From: Steroidobacter gossypii
GTDB taxonomy: Bacteria; Pseudomonadota; Gammaproteobacteria; Steroidobacterales; Steroidobacteraceae
Length of the DNA: 64,000 bases
Reading direction: 5' to 3'
Assembly: GCF_016801985.1 (NCBI RefSeq)
Contig: NZ_JAEVLS010000005.1
Location: 682,001-746,000, forward strand
Shown: in pieces, positions 8,026 through 16,113 of the stretch
Layout of the letters: each line of letters starts with the position of its first letter
Numbering within the stretch: the stretch's first letter is position 1
Program-made: the position numbers and the translations under genes
The notes under the pieces: generated by a model
Databases searched by the model: none
Told to the model about the DNA's origin: nothing
What the model saw: only the letters and a program-made list of their open reading frames with translations

Positions 8026-8496
8026 TCAAGCTGGCCGCATAAGAGGACGAACAAACACGGTCAATGTGAATGACTTTTCATCATCATCGACGTTGAAGTC
8101 GGTGTCCTGAAACTCGTCGGCCGGTATGCCCGATCGATAGTTCGAATCCGCCACTTCGCGCGCGAGCGGCCCAGGGATATCCACCAGCTTCAGCGCGCAC
8201 GAAAAAGGCAGTTCGGACGGAGACGCGACGCGACATGCTCCACAACGCAACGTTCCGGACATTTCGTCCAGCCATGCGTAGAACCAACCCACGAAACCCG
8301 CCTGTTCCGACTTGCCGAGGAATTCTCGATATACGCTCATTAGAAACTCGGCCAATTCATGAGGCTCAATGCCCTGGGAAGAAATGTCCGAGAGCGGCAA
8401 CACCAGCATGTTGCGATTTGCCTCCTCTTGCAAGTCGCTAGCCGGCCGCAAGCGATGTTTCGCCACGCAAATGCGCCACTCCGTCGGCAACGTCAT
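8026..8496 (-). CDS. Hypothetical protein in immunity-like island
   Basis: A 156-residue soluble protein with no signal peptide or membrane helix. It has two cysteines in CGAC (about residue 86) and an acidic C-terminal part (DFNVDDDEKS) ending in a hydrophobic strand. I do not recognise the family. Its size, acidic character and position 43 bases upstream of the Imm21-like gene are what one expects of an immunity protein, but that is inference from context. The 151 bases upstream of it, to 8647, hold no convincing gene. Confidence 0.6.
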   Translation of the reverse strand: MTLPTEWRICVAKHRLRPASDLQEEANRNMLVLPLSDISSQGIEPHELAEFLMSVYREFLGKSEQAGFVGWFYAWLDEMSGTLRCGACRVASPSELPFSCALKLVDIPGPLAREVADSNYRSGIPADEFQDTDFNVDDDEKSFTLTVFVRPLMRPA

Positions 8497-8647
8497 TGTT
8501 TTGCTACCACGTTCAGCTTAGACCACGAATCATTACACCGACGTGCGCTCTTGTGCTTGCCTTTGATGAAGTCGAATAACCGCCCAGCCATGGCACCGTC
8601 GCTTCGCGGATTGGAGTGGCCTTGCGCGTCGAGCCGACCGGACTGAC

Positions 8648-8959
8648 TCAGTCGCCTGTCTCCGTCTGTAAAAACCGGCGCATCTTCTCCCAAAACCAAT
8701 AATCCTCGTCTCCTTCCTGGTTCATCTGCATCTCCTCCATGAGCTCGAGCATCAGACGTTTGCTCGCGCCATCCAGCGTGAACTCGTTCTCTAAGATCAA
8801 TGCACCGATGACTTGCAGGGCGATCGCGAACTCATCGTGATCGATCTTCTCTGTGGCCTCGCGGCGATCGCTCTCAGCGATGGTCGGCGGCAATGAGTCC
8901 AGCAACTTCCGCAGCGATCCCTCGATGCGCCGATACGTTTGCAACTTCACTGTGTCCAT
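8648..8959 (-). CDS. Small acidic helical protein, MafI-like immunity candidate
   Basis: This 103-residue acidic, mostly helical protein contains HDEFAIALQVIGALILENEF, a pattern reminiscent of the MafI-type immunity proteins (E-[FY]-x-x-AL, then an (I/L)xEN/YE helix). The assignment is tentative. A shortened relative is at 7196-7372, so the gene has been duplicated locally. No signal peptide. The genes around it are also small and same-strand. It could alternatively be an antitoxin or an orphan helical protein. Confidence 0.6.
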   Translation of the reverse strand: MDTVKLQTYRRIEGSLRKLLDSLPPTIAESDRREATEKIDHDEFAIALQVIGALILENEFTLDGASKRLMLELMEEMQMNQEGDEDYWFWEKMRRFLQTETGD

Positions 8960-8999
8960 TGCGACTTAGGGGCGGGGAGTCACGTGGGTAGGATAACCG

Positions 9000-9485
9000 T
9001 CAGTAAGTCACCCGGGACCAGCTCTGCCCTTGGACTTCGATTGTCATACGCTGATGCCCCGACAACGAGGCCGAGAAATCCAGCAACAGACGATCGGTTA
9101 AGCCGCTAGTTACGAACGACAGGATTCCATCGTCGTTGATGGAGAAGTCGAAGTCGAATCGGATAGCTGTCAGTGAGGGCACCTCGAGGACGCCACAATC
9201 GATTGTTTTGGGGGTCCACACCTGGATCGATGATGGGTTGGCCGCCTGCAGCCTCTGAATGAATGAGCGAAATCTTTCCGTCGTTCGGTCGGAGAACGGC
9301 ACCTCTGTGCTTGCCGCCGGGTCTTCGGTCAGAGCCTTCGCCCGCACACGAATCTCGCCGGCCTGCTCAGGACTACTCAGTTCGTCAGCTCGAACCGGGC
9401 GGCCGATCAAGACGGAGAGCTCCCGCAAATACGACTGCAAGCTGATCGATCGCCGCAACCGCTGCTGGACCAATAGGGAGTTCAT
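9000..9485 (-). CDS. Hypothetical protein in immunity-like island
   Basis: A 161-residue soluble protein of unknown family. The first 40 residues are helical and basic-hydrophobic; the second half is beta-rich and ends in QGQSWSRVTY. No signal peptide or metal motif is visible. It is 32 bases from the next gene in the same direction (start of 8648-8959 at 8959 to stop here at 9000 gives a 40-base gap), which suggests a shared transcript. Immunity function is only inferred from the neighbourhood. Confidence 0.55.
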   Translation of the reverse strand: MNSLLVQQRLRRSISLQSYLRELSVLIGRPVRADELSSPEQAGEIRVRAKALTEDPAASTEVPFSDRTTERFRSFIQRLQAANPSSIQVWTPKTIDCGVLEVPSLTAIRFDFDFSINDDGILSFVTSGLTDRLLLDFSASLSGHQRMTIEVQGQSWSRVTY

Positions 9486-9517
9486 GGCTCGACGCGCATC
9501 GACCGAACGCCCTTCGG

Positions 9518-9925
9518 TTAACCTGAGAGACGAAGAACTGCGGCCGCCACGGCACGAACGACACCAGCATCATCCTCCACATATCGCTCATACCAGTGCT
9601 CGAACGACGCCACAGCAGCTGGAACGATCTCCGCATCGCAACCATTCGCAGAGACAGTCAGGACCATCGCTGGCGGAATCTCTCGCGCGGAAAATTCGAA
9701 CAGAGCCGCAGGCACGAGACGAATGTCAGGTGGACTGGACCAAGGACTCTGGGTGACGTACAGCCACGTGGTCCCATGCCGTAGGGACATTCCGAACACC
9801 AGGTATTCGCCGCCCTTCTCCAAGCCGAAATCGTAGTCGATCGGGTTGATGATGCCGCGATAGACATCGAGCCGATCCCCACCCGTGGCTTCAACGATGG
9901 AAAGATGTTTGCAGATCGTGCGCAT
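9518..9925 (-). CDS. Hypothetical protein in immunity-like island
   Basis: A 135-residue protein without export signal. It has a beta-rich centre (GEYLVFGMSLRHGTTWLYVTQ) and a helical, alanine-rich C-terminus containing VASFEHWYERYVEDD. I do not recognise the family. Gap to the next same-strand gene is 32 bases, consistent with an operon. Size and context match the other small genes here; function cannot be stated. Confidence 0.55.
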   Translation of the reverse strand: MRTICKHLSIVEATGGDRLDVYRGIINPIDYDFGLEKGGEYLVFGMSLRHGTTWLYVTQSPWSSPPDIRLVPAALFEFSAREIPPAMVLTVSANGCDAEIVPAAVASFEHWYERYVEDDAGVVRAVAAAVLRLSG

Positions 9926-10030
9926 CAGCAGCTGCTACTTTTCCGAATTCCCCGTTTGAACTATCTCCCGACTCCATAGCCCACAGCATGACTGTGCCCG
10001 CCACGGGGCGCCGATGATAGCGTCGCAAAT

Positions 10031-10105
10031 TCACCTTACTGAGACAATCCAAATTGCTCGAGGAACGGCGCTTCCGCGTTCGACGAGCACCAATAAGTCG
10101 TTCAC
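10031..10105 (-). pseudogene. Truncated copy of the start of the gene at 10571-10948
   Basis: From a GTG at 10105 the frame reads MNDLLVLVERGSAVPRAIW and then stops after 24 codons. The intact gene at 10571-10948 begins MNTLVLLVERGSAWSPETW, so these are the same N-terminus. Bases upstream of both starts also look alike (GATCGAC followed by a GCC-rich run and the start codon). I interpret it as a 3'-deleted duplicate, a mark of cassette duplication in the island. Confidence 0.6.
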
Positions 10106-10148
10106 GGCTGGGCAACGCGGGGTCGATCTTCTCTTGCTGCTTCGGAGC

Positions 10149-10484
10149 CTAACGGCGTGCTCCAGGAGCGCGCGCCATGGGTCCAGCGTAGGGCCGAATC
10201 TTCGTTGATGACCAGACACCGTCGGGCGCGAGACAGTCGGCCTGGATAGGGTGGTGATCGAGACAATCATAGGAATAGATCTCGAAACTCGGCGGCAGGC
10301 GCCTGGCTCGTAATTGATCCGGGTCGAGCCGGACGTCGTCCGACACGTCCTGATCGATGGGTCCCGCCGACCCCTCCGCCCAAACGAACATGACGCGCGG
10401 CCCGTCATTGCCTTGCCACTCCTGCAGGGGGCGCTGACACACCGGCCATCGGAGCTCACCCGCCGGCCTGTAATGGTCGAACAT
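10149..10484 (-). CDS. Hypothetical small protein
   Basis: A 111-residue frame from an ATG at 10484 (a TTG lies two codons upstream). It contains RLPPSFEIYSYDCLDHHPIQ and ends with a basic tail. No family is recognised, and no signal peptide or membrane segment is seen. An AGGAGG sequence at about 10512-10517 is too far from the start to be its ribosome site, which lowers confidence. It sits between the truncated and intact copies of the gene at 10571-10948. Confidence 0.4.
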   Translation of the reverse strand: MFDHYRPAGELRWPVCQRPLQEWQGNDGPRVMFVWAEGSAGPIDQDVSDDVRLDPDQLRARRLPPSFEIYSYDCLDHHPIQADCLAPDGVWSSTKIRPYAGPMARAPGARR

Positions 10485-10570
10485 TTCCAAGTTTGCTATC
10501 TCACCGTACCTCCTGCCGCGCGCACCACATTGGCCAGCTCTTTGTTGTAGTGGCTAGCGCATCGGCTGGA

Positions 10571-10948
10571 CTATGGCAGCTTGCTGGCCGTCACCCATGC
10601 ATCGAGCGGCAGGTTCGCGACTTCGTGGACAGAGACCATCAGACCATAATCGTTGTCGACAACGACGTTGGTTCCGGGCGGAACGGACCGTAATAGCTTT
10701 TCCAGGAGCACGCTTCCCCTCCATTCGATCAGGTACGTCTCCGGCTCGGTCATCACCTCGGCAAGACGAAGCCGTTCCTCTGGTTCGAAGTCGTTGAGCG
10801 TTCGATCGTCCCGGAGGACATTGAGCCACTCGGGCCTGCGCTCGATCACGACTTGGCCGAGCGCACCGCGCTCCCCTCCATGATCGAGGAGCCAGGTCTC
10901 TGGTGACCAGGCGCTTCCACGTTCGACTAACAGCACTAAAGTGTTCAT
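10571..10948 (-). CDS. Hypothetical protein, immunity-like, duplicated locally
   Basis: A 125-residue acidic soluble protein starting MNTLVLLVERG, with PETYLIEWRGSVLLEKLL in the middle and VVVDNDYGLMVSVHEV towards the end. A broken copy of its N-terminus lies at 10031-10105. Its ATG overlaps the TGA of the small upstream frame ending at 10945 (ATGA), so the two are probably translationally coupled. Toxin C-terminal ends are often coupled like this to immunity genes, but I cannot identify either partner's family. Confidence 0.6.
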   Translation of the reverse strand: MNTLVLLVERGSAWSPETWLLDHGGERGALGQVVIERRPEWLNVLRDDRTLNDFEPEERLRLAEVMTEPETYLIEWRGSVLLEKLLRSVPPGTNVVVDNDYGLMVSVHEVANLPLDAWVTASKLP

Positions 10949-11055
10949 GGCTTGACGACGTCGATCAGCGTCTTCTCACACGTTGTGGAAGTACAACCGC
11001 GCAGAACCGACAGTCCCAGATTAGGCCCATAACCAATGGACGGGAGCCCGGTCAC
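10945..11055 (-). CDS. Possible remnant frame coupled to the gene at 10571-10948
   Basis: A 36-codon frame from a GTG at 11055 ends in GCTSTTCEKTLIDVVKP and its TGA overlaps the next ATG. The frame stays open further upstream, to about 11247, but the upper part does not look coding. It may be the C-terminal remnant of a larger, decayed gene such as a toxin tip. Low confidence that it is expressed on its own. Confidence 0.3.
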   Translation of the reverse strand: MTGLPSIGYGPNLGLSVLRGCTSTTCEKTLIDVVKP

Positions 11056-11081
11056 CCGTTCGGCTTTCTGAACTTGGGTCG

Positions 11082-11189
11082 TCAGGCCTTCCCACGGCCT
11101 TCCGGTTCGACGCGAGTCGAGACCATATAGCCGCCGACGATCAATGCAGCGGCAATCGCCGCGAGCCCGAGCTTGACTCCTGTCTTCAC
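11082..11189 (-). CDS. Very small single-pass membrane protein candidate
   Basis: From a GTG at 11189 a 35-residue frame reads a basic N-terminus (MKTGVKLG), a strongly hydrophobic segment LAAIAAALIVGGYMV and a polar tail. It lies in a 314-base stretch (10949-11262) that otherwise contains only the coupled remnant at 10945-11055. A ribosome site is weak. It could be a genuine small membrane protein or the transmembrane remnant of a larger gene. Confidence 0.35.
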   Translation of the reverse strand: MKTGVKLGLAAIAAALIVGGYMVSTRVEPEGRGKA

Positions 11190-11262
11190 ATTCCACCCGG
11201 CGCTCCGCGCCTGCGTCAATTGGGTGTGCGACTGTATTCCGTCGCACTTACCGCAAGCAAGC

Positions 11263-13107
11263 TCAGCGTTGCCTGCGCAGGAATTCGTGCAAATCCATCA
11301 GCTCCGCTGCCAGCACGGCGGGCATCGGTTGTAGCGGCGGCGACGATGTGCCATTCATGATTGAATCGATGAACTCATCGAGCGCCTTCTGAACTCGAGC
11401 CGCGCCGTCGTTAGAAAACATTGAGGCAGCGGTTTCGCGTGCGGATTCGGCGCCAAGTCGTTCAAGTGCCCAGCAAGTCGAGAGCGTGCGATACGCGAGG
11501 CGCTCGACAGCGGCGATGGCAGGCCACAGTTCCTCGGCAGCAACGCGCCGAGCGCGTGATGCAACCAAACTGTCTTCATACGCGTGCGTGAGCGCGAAGC
11601 TCGCCAGTTGCAGCTCGCGACGCGCTGTCCTGGCTTTCTTTGTTGTGACTGCGCCATGAGCGAGATGCGATATCACATCCGAAACAGCGCGCAATGCGCG
11701 AGCCAGTTGCTGAGGGATATACAGGGTGCTGGCGCGGGGTGGAATGAGGCGAAACACGGCCAAGGCGACCACACAGCCGAGTAAAGTATCGACGCCACGG
11801 GCCCACAGATAGCCGCCGACGTCATCTACCGGATGGCCGCCGGCTGCGATGGTGAGCGCCACGCCGGTGATGAACACAGCGGCGAGCGCATAGTTGCGCA
11901 CTACGAGCATCTCGATCGTGAACTGCAGCGCCATGACCGTCAGCACCAACCAAAGACCTTGTGGATGAAGAATCAGAATGGCGCCGGCAAGCAGCAGGCC
12001 GATCCACGTGCCTAACAATCGCTCGATACTTCGCTGGAGCATGCGGAGCCAGTCGAAGCCTTGATGCAGCATCAGCACAGTGGCCGCGATGGCCCAATAC
12101 GCACGCTCGAAATGCAACACAGCCGCGAGCGCACTCGCCACCACGGCGGCAACGCCGACACGCAAGATGACGCGCATCGAGTTGGAACCGGGCTGCAACG
12201 CCTCGGTCATCGCAGCCCATGCCGTAGGATGACCGAGCGGGATCGCGTCTGGGGTGGGCAAGTGCTTCGGATCACGAACCTGGTCGACGAGCTTGCGAAT
12301 GTCGTCGCTCAACTCCGGCGCGGGCGATTGAGAGCGACTCGCCGCTCCCATGGCCTCGGCGAAGCGCAAATGTAACTCGCGATTCAAAGCGCGCAGCCGA
12401 CCGACGGGACTATCGGCGCTCACGTTCGATGGCTGATGATTGACTAACGTCGCCCACGCATGGTGTAACGCAAGCGCGGCGCGATGGCGAGCAGCAGTTT
12501 CTCCGGAGACGCCGATGGTTTTGATATATGCGATCACAGCTTCGCCGGCATTGCGAACGGCGGCGCGCTCTGGTCCTCGAAAAGAGATCAACGCGCCGCT
12601 CATGTGGACCGCCCATGCGAAGGCGCCGCCACCAAAAACCAACAATGACGCGCCGACAGGCCCGATGTGCTCCGCCGGCATCGCGGTTCCGGCAGCGCAC
12701 GCCAGCGTAAACATATAAGCGCCAGGCGGTCCGATCTGCAGCGCGTTGCTCAACCACGTCGCGATCATCGCGATCGCCGCCACGACGATGACCACCGCCC
12801 AGCCGCTCGGCGCCACCAACATTCCCAGTCCGACACTGAATGCAAATGCCAGCGCAATCAGCGCTAGTTCTATCGCACGGCTGAGATACGGCCGGCCGCT
12901 GCCATATAGGGCGGTAAATCCGCCAATCGACGCCATCAACCCCGCCGAAACGTCACCGGCCAGCCACCCCGCGAGGATCGGCGCCCCCATGCACACCGCG
13001 GCTCGCAATGAAAAGAGCCATCTTCCAGGCGGCGCCGGCCGCAGCACGAACAAACTGCGCAGAATTTGCCGGGTCAGCGAAGGACGTTGCGATGTTGGGC
13101 CAAGCAT
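11263..13107 (-). CDS. FUSC-family membrane transporter (YccS/AaeB-like)
   Basis: The product (about 614 residues) has two blocks of closely packed transmembrane helices separated by a soluble central domain, the layout of FUSC-type (fusaric acid resistance/AaeB/YccS-like) inner-membrane proteins. The first block includes GWLAGDVSAGLMASIGGFTALYG and the second ERAYWAIAATVLMLH, which match the family repeat. Such proteins export aromatic acids or related compounds. The start is uncertain: ATGs at 13107 and 13146 are both possible, and longer starts would run into the divergent reductase gene at 13229. No membrane-fusion partner is adjacent. Confidence 0.85.
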   Translation of the reverse strand: MLGPTSQRPSLTRQILRSLFVLRPAPPGRWLFSLRAAVCMGAPILAGWLAGDVSAGLMASIGGFTALYGSGRPYLSRAIELALIALAFAFSVGLGMLVAPSGWAVVIVVAAIAMIATWLSNALQIGPPGAYMFTLACAAGTAMPAEHIGPVGASLLVFGGGAFAWAVHMSGALISFRGPERAAVRNAGEAVIAYIKTIGVSGETAARHRAALALHHAWATLVNHQPSNVSADSPVGRLRALNRELHLRFAEAMGAASRSQSPAPELSDDIRKLVDQVRDPKHLPTPDAIPLGHPTAWAAMTEALQPGSNSMRVILRVGVAAVVASALAAVLHFERAYWAIAATVLMLHQGFDWLRMLQRSIERLLGTWIGLLLAGAILILHPQGLWLVLTVMALQFTIEMLVVRNYALAAVFITGVALTIAAGGHPVDDVGGYLWARGVDTLLGCVVALAVFRLIPPRASTLYIPQQLARALRAVSDVISHLAHGAVTTKKARTARRELQLASFALTHAYEDSLVASRARRVAAEELWPAIAAVERLAYRTLSTCWALERLGAESARETAASMFSNDGAARVQKALDEFIDSIMNGTSSPPLQPMPAVLAAELMDLHEFLRRQR

Positions 13108-13228
13108 GCGCCGGCAGTATGACTGACTCAGTTGGCGTCCATCCATGCACCGGCCACCGACGCAGGCACGGATGGCAGGGCGACGCGCTTCGAGCCTAAG
13201 ATGAGCAAACCTTACTGGGGAGCTCCGT

Positions 13229-13777
13229 ATGAAAAACATCGGATACATCGTCGGCAGCCTGCGCAAAGGCGCGTACACGCGATTGTTGTCGCAGGCGGTG
13301 TGCGAGCTTGCGCCGCAGTCGTTCAAGATGAGCGAGATCGGCATCGGCGAATTGCCGCTCTACAACCAGGATCTGGAAACGGCTACCCCGCCGACCCAAT
13401 GGGTGAGCTTTCGCGATCAGGTGAAGAGCTGCGACGCGATTGTGTTCATCACGCCCGAATACAATCGCGGCCTGCCGGGCGCGCTGAAGAATGCCATCGA
13501 CGTGGGCTCGCGGCCGATAAAGGAGAGCGTATGGAAAGGCAGGCCGGCGCTGATCATGTCACTGACGCCCGGCAAGCTCGGCGCCATGGCGGCCCATCAG
13601 CAGTTGCGGCTGGGGCTGTCCGTCATCGGCGTACCGGTGATGCCGTTGCCCGAGCTCTATCTGCCCAATGCCGGCGAGCTGTTCGACGGCGGCGGCAAGC
13701 TCGTCAATGAAGACACGCGCAAACTCCTCGCGACGGCGCTGAACGAGTTCGAGACCTGGATCGGGCGATTCAAGTAG
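13229..13777 (+). CDS. NADPH-dependent FMN reductase family protein
   Basis: A 182-residue flavodoxin-like protein. The N-terminal phosphate-binding loop GSLRKGAYTRLL (residues 9-20) and the conserved FITPEYNRGLPGALKNAID stretch (about 73-91) are typical of NADPH:FMN/quinone/azo reductases. It would bind FMN and reduce flavin, quinones or metals in the cytoplasm. It is divergent from the FUSC transporter across 121 bases, so the two may share regulation for aromatic-compound stress; that is inference. Confidence 0.92.
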   Translation: MKNIGYIVGSLRKGAYTRLLSQAVCELAPQSFKMSEIGIGELPLYNQDLETATPPTQWVSFRDQVKSCDAIVFITPEYNRGLPGALKNAIDVGSRPIKESVWKGRPALIMSLTPGKLGAMAAHQQLRLGLSVIGVPVMPLPELYLPNAGELFDGGGKLVNEDTRKLLATALNEFETWIGRFK

Positions 13778-13793
13778 GCCGTACCGCCAAAGG

Positions 13794-14402
13794 TCACTCG
13801 GGCGCCTGATCGGGAAACGCCGGGATCTTCTGGCCGGGATACCAGAACTTGAGGTGGCAGCCCTCGCACACCTCATCCATGGTTTCGCCGGCGTCCATGA
13901 TGGCCTTGGTATCGCGTTTCTCGGCCGCCTTGAGAAAAGTCACGCCCACTTCGTGCAGCGCCCGGCCGAAGCTCTCGAAGGTGGCGCGGTCGGCAGCGAT
14001 AGCCTGCTCGACTTGCTCCGCGGTGAGATTGCCGGGCGTGCCGTGATCGTCGAGTAGCTTACCTTCACGCACCACGTGACGTCCGTTCATCAGAATGAGA
14101 TTGGCGGACTCGGCGATGATGATGGAGTGCCTGCGAAGCTCGGCCCACTCTTCATCGGTTCGCGGCTGTTTCTCCTCGACGCCCTCGGCGGTCTCGGTGA
14201 CGCCGACCGATTCCCACAGGAACTCCGCCGATGGCTCGATCATGTCGTGCATGATGTCCTGGATGCCGGCCGTCAACTCGATGGAGCTGGAAGTTGCCGC
14301 CGGCGCCAACCCGGCGGCAGGCGACTCGGCCTGGCTGCACGCGGCAAGCGCGCCAGCAAGCGTCATGGCGGCGACCACCTTGAGCTTTCCTGAATCGATC
14401 AT
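13794..14402 (-). CDS. Cytochrome c-type lipoprotein
   Basis: The product (about 202 residues) has a lipoprotein signal (LAGALAAC then S) and a single heme-c motif CEGCH close to the C-terminus (VCEGCHLKFWYPGQ). A helical domain with the heme site at the end resembles cytochrome c'. It should be anchored on the periplasmic side and carry one heme. The ATG at 14402 is chosen because the signal peptide starts there; upstream in-frame ATGs at 14411 and 14420 are possible. It is convergent with the FMN reductase and stands alone. Confidence 0.85.
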   Translation of the reverse strand: MIDSGKLKVVAAMTLAGALAACSQAESPAAGLAPAATSSSIELTAGIQDIMHDMIEPSAEFLWESVGVTETAEGVEEKQPRTDEEWAELRRHSIIIAESANLILMNGRHVVREGKLLDDHGTPGNLTAEQVEQAIAADRATFESFGRALHEVGVTFLKAAEKRDTKAIMDAGETMDEVCEGCHLKFWYPGQKIPAFPDQAPE

Positions 14403-14473
14403 TCGGCCCATCCCCGTCATGAATGCAGGCCGACACTGTACCCGCACCGCTGGCGGGCTTCATAAAAGTAGAG

Positions 14474-14683
14474 TCAAGAAGTGCCGCAAGTTGGCATGTG
14501 ACCGTCCCGAAACCTCGCGCCCTGAGCCGGCTCAGCGTCCGCGGCCACCAGGCCGGCCCGCGCCTGCTCTGCTTTGAGCAGCCGGCGCGATCGACGGCGA
14601 GTGAGGACGAACGCCGTCAAACCGCCGGCAGAACCGGCTCCTGCGGCAACCCACGCGGCCGCGGCGAAACATGCGGGGCACAT
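14474..14683 (-). CDS. Small membrane protein coupled to the DUF899 gene
   Basis: This 69-residue protein begins MCPACFAAAAWVAAGAGSAGG, a CPAC motif followed by one transmembrane segment, then a basic, charged tail. Its ATG overlaps the TGA of the DUF899 gene (TGATG), so the two are translationally coupled. Small CPAC-membrane proteins of this kind are familiar beside thioredoxin-like genes. The cysteine pair could interact with the DUF899 partner in redox chemistry, but no function is established. Confidence 0.7.
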   Translation of the reverse strand: MCPACFAAAAWVAAGAGSAGGLTAFVLTRRRSRRLLKAEQARAGLVAADAEPAQGARFRDGHMPTCGTS

Positions 14684-15429
14684 CAGACGGTCTCCTCGTG
14701 TGGCACGTTGGCAGGGGCGCTACTCTCTTCGTACCGGTCGTGATGCCGGACCCAGGCCATGGGGAACTCGAATTCGTCTTCGTCACGACCTCGCGGGGCG
14801 ATATCCAGAAAGTTGTATGTATTGGCGAGCTGTTCCACACCCCGCGCATAACTCGAATACGTATGGAAAACCTCGCCGGCAGCGTCCTTGTAGAAGACGC
14901 TGATACCGTGCGATTCCTCGGTCGGATACTCCAGCAGGCCGTAGTTGTAAGTCGCCGTGTTGTTGGCAACCTCCTCCGGTGTGTGCGAGGCCTGGAAGTC
15001 GTAATTGAAGTCGCTGCCGTGCGAGGACACCCAGTCGAACTGCCAGCCCATGCGACGTCGGAACGGCGCGATCTGCGCATATGGCGCGCGTGACACGGCC
15101 ATGACTTTCACATCGCGCTGTTTGAGATGAATCATGGCGCTATCGATATGGTCGGCGAGGAACGAACAGCTCGGGCAGCCTTCCTTCCAGCCGGGCCCCA
15201 GCATGAAGTGATATGTCATCAACTGACTGTAGCCGTCGAACAGCTCGGCCAACGCGCGCCGACCCTGCGAGCCCTCGAACACGTACGGCTTGTCGATCCG
15301 CACCCACGGCAGGCGGCGCCGCTCGGCGCTCAGCCGATCGCGCAGGTAAGTCAGCTCCTTTTCCTTTTGCAGCAGCTGCTTGCGAGCTGCCAGCCACTCG
15401 TCTCGGGATACGATTCGGTTATTCTTCAT
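14683..15429 (-). CDS. DUF899 family thioredoxin-like protein
   Basis: The 248-residue protein matches the DUF899 pattern: an N-terminal helical segment (SRDEWLAARKQLLQKEKELT), then a thioredoxin-like domain with GCPSCSFLADHID (CPSC about residue 84) and DVKVMAVSRAPYAQI. The C-terminus has EFPMAWVRHHDRY, also typical. It is cytoplasmic. The ATG at 15429 is chosen because upstream in-frame sequence is not protein-like. It forms a pair with the small CPAC membrane protein at 14474-14683. The reaction is unknown; a disulfide-based redox role is an inference. Confidence 0.88.
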   Translation of the reverse strand: MKNNRIVSRDEWLAARKQLLQKEKELTYLRDRLSAERRRLPWVRIDKPYVFEGSQGRRALAELFDGYSQLMTYHFMLGPGWKEGCPSCSFLADHIDSAMIHLKQRDVKVMAVSRAPYAQIAPFRRRMGWQFDWVSSHGSDFNYDFQASHTPEEVANNTATYNYGLLEYPTEESHGISVFYKDAAGEVFHTYSSYARGVEQLANTYNFLDIAPRGRDEDEFEFPMAWVRHHDRYEESSAPANVPHEETV

Positions 15430-15525
15430 GACACGGCTCCGCTGGCTGTCCGGGGTTGATGCTCCAAGGACGAGCGGGCGGCGGCGATTTCGACAATGGG
15501 GCCGGAATATCTTCGAGCGCCGACG

Positions 15526-16113
15526 ATGATCTACACGGTAGGCCACTCCAATCATCCGCTGGGGCATTTCCTCGCCCTGTTGCAAGGGCCGGGGGTGACG
15601 CTGCTGGCTGACGTGCGATCAACGCCTTACAGCCGGTTCAACCCACAGTTCCGGCGCGATGCGCTGACGGCCGCGCTGGCCGAGCACGGCATCGAGTATT
15701 TGTTTCTAGGCGAGGAGCTCGGCGCGCGTAGCAAGGATCGGGCGTGCTATGAGGATGGCCGGGTCAGCTACCGCAAGTTGGCGGCGAGCGATCTGTTCCG
15801 ACAGGGCATTGAACGGCTGCTCTCCGCCGCCGAAACGCACACGGTGGTCATCATGTGCGCCGAGAAGGATCCACTGGATTGTCACCGCACGATACTGGTC
15901 GCTCGCGAACTGGTCAGGCGCGGCGAGCCGGTCGCGCACATCCTGGCCAGCGGCGAGGTCGAGTCGCACGATCGAGTCATGCAACGCTTGCGTGAGAAGC
16001 TGAAGATCGAGCCGCAGGATTTGTTTGGCGACGACGTGAACGAGCGAGCCTATGACCTGCGCGGCCAGCAGATCGCGTATGTCGACCCGAAGGCGGCGCG
16101 CACCTCGAGCTAG
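15526..16113 (+). CDS. DUF488 domain-containing protein
   Basis: The 195-residue protein starts MIYTVGHSNHP and contains LADVRSTPYSRFNPQF and VVIMCAEKDPLDCHR, the signature blocks of DUF488. Members are widespread soluble proteins, some near DNA repair or restriction genes, with no settled biochemical role; the conserved Cys and His suggest catalysis or metal binding. The ATG at 15526 matches the family start and is preferred to one at 15496. Its end overlaps the convergent sigma factor gene by 4 bases. Confidence 0.9.
   Translation: MIYTVGHSNHPLGHFLALLQGPGVTLLADVRSTPYSRFNPQFRRDALTAALAEHGIEYLFLGEELGARSKDRACYEDGRVSYRKLAASDLFRQGIERLLSAAETHTVVIMCAEKDPLDCHRTILVARELVRRGEPVAHILASGEVESHDRVMQRLREKLKIEPQDLFGDDVNERAYDLRGQQIAYVDPKAARTSS

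Noticed and set aside
8493-8699. 68-codon minus-strand frame between two island genes
   Set aside because: It overlaps the end of the gene at 8648-8959 in another frame, has no ribosome site and no recognisable features; it could be a decayed remnant but cannot be supported.
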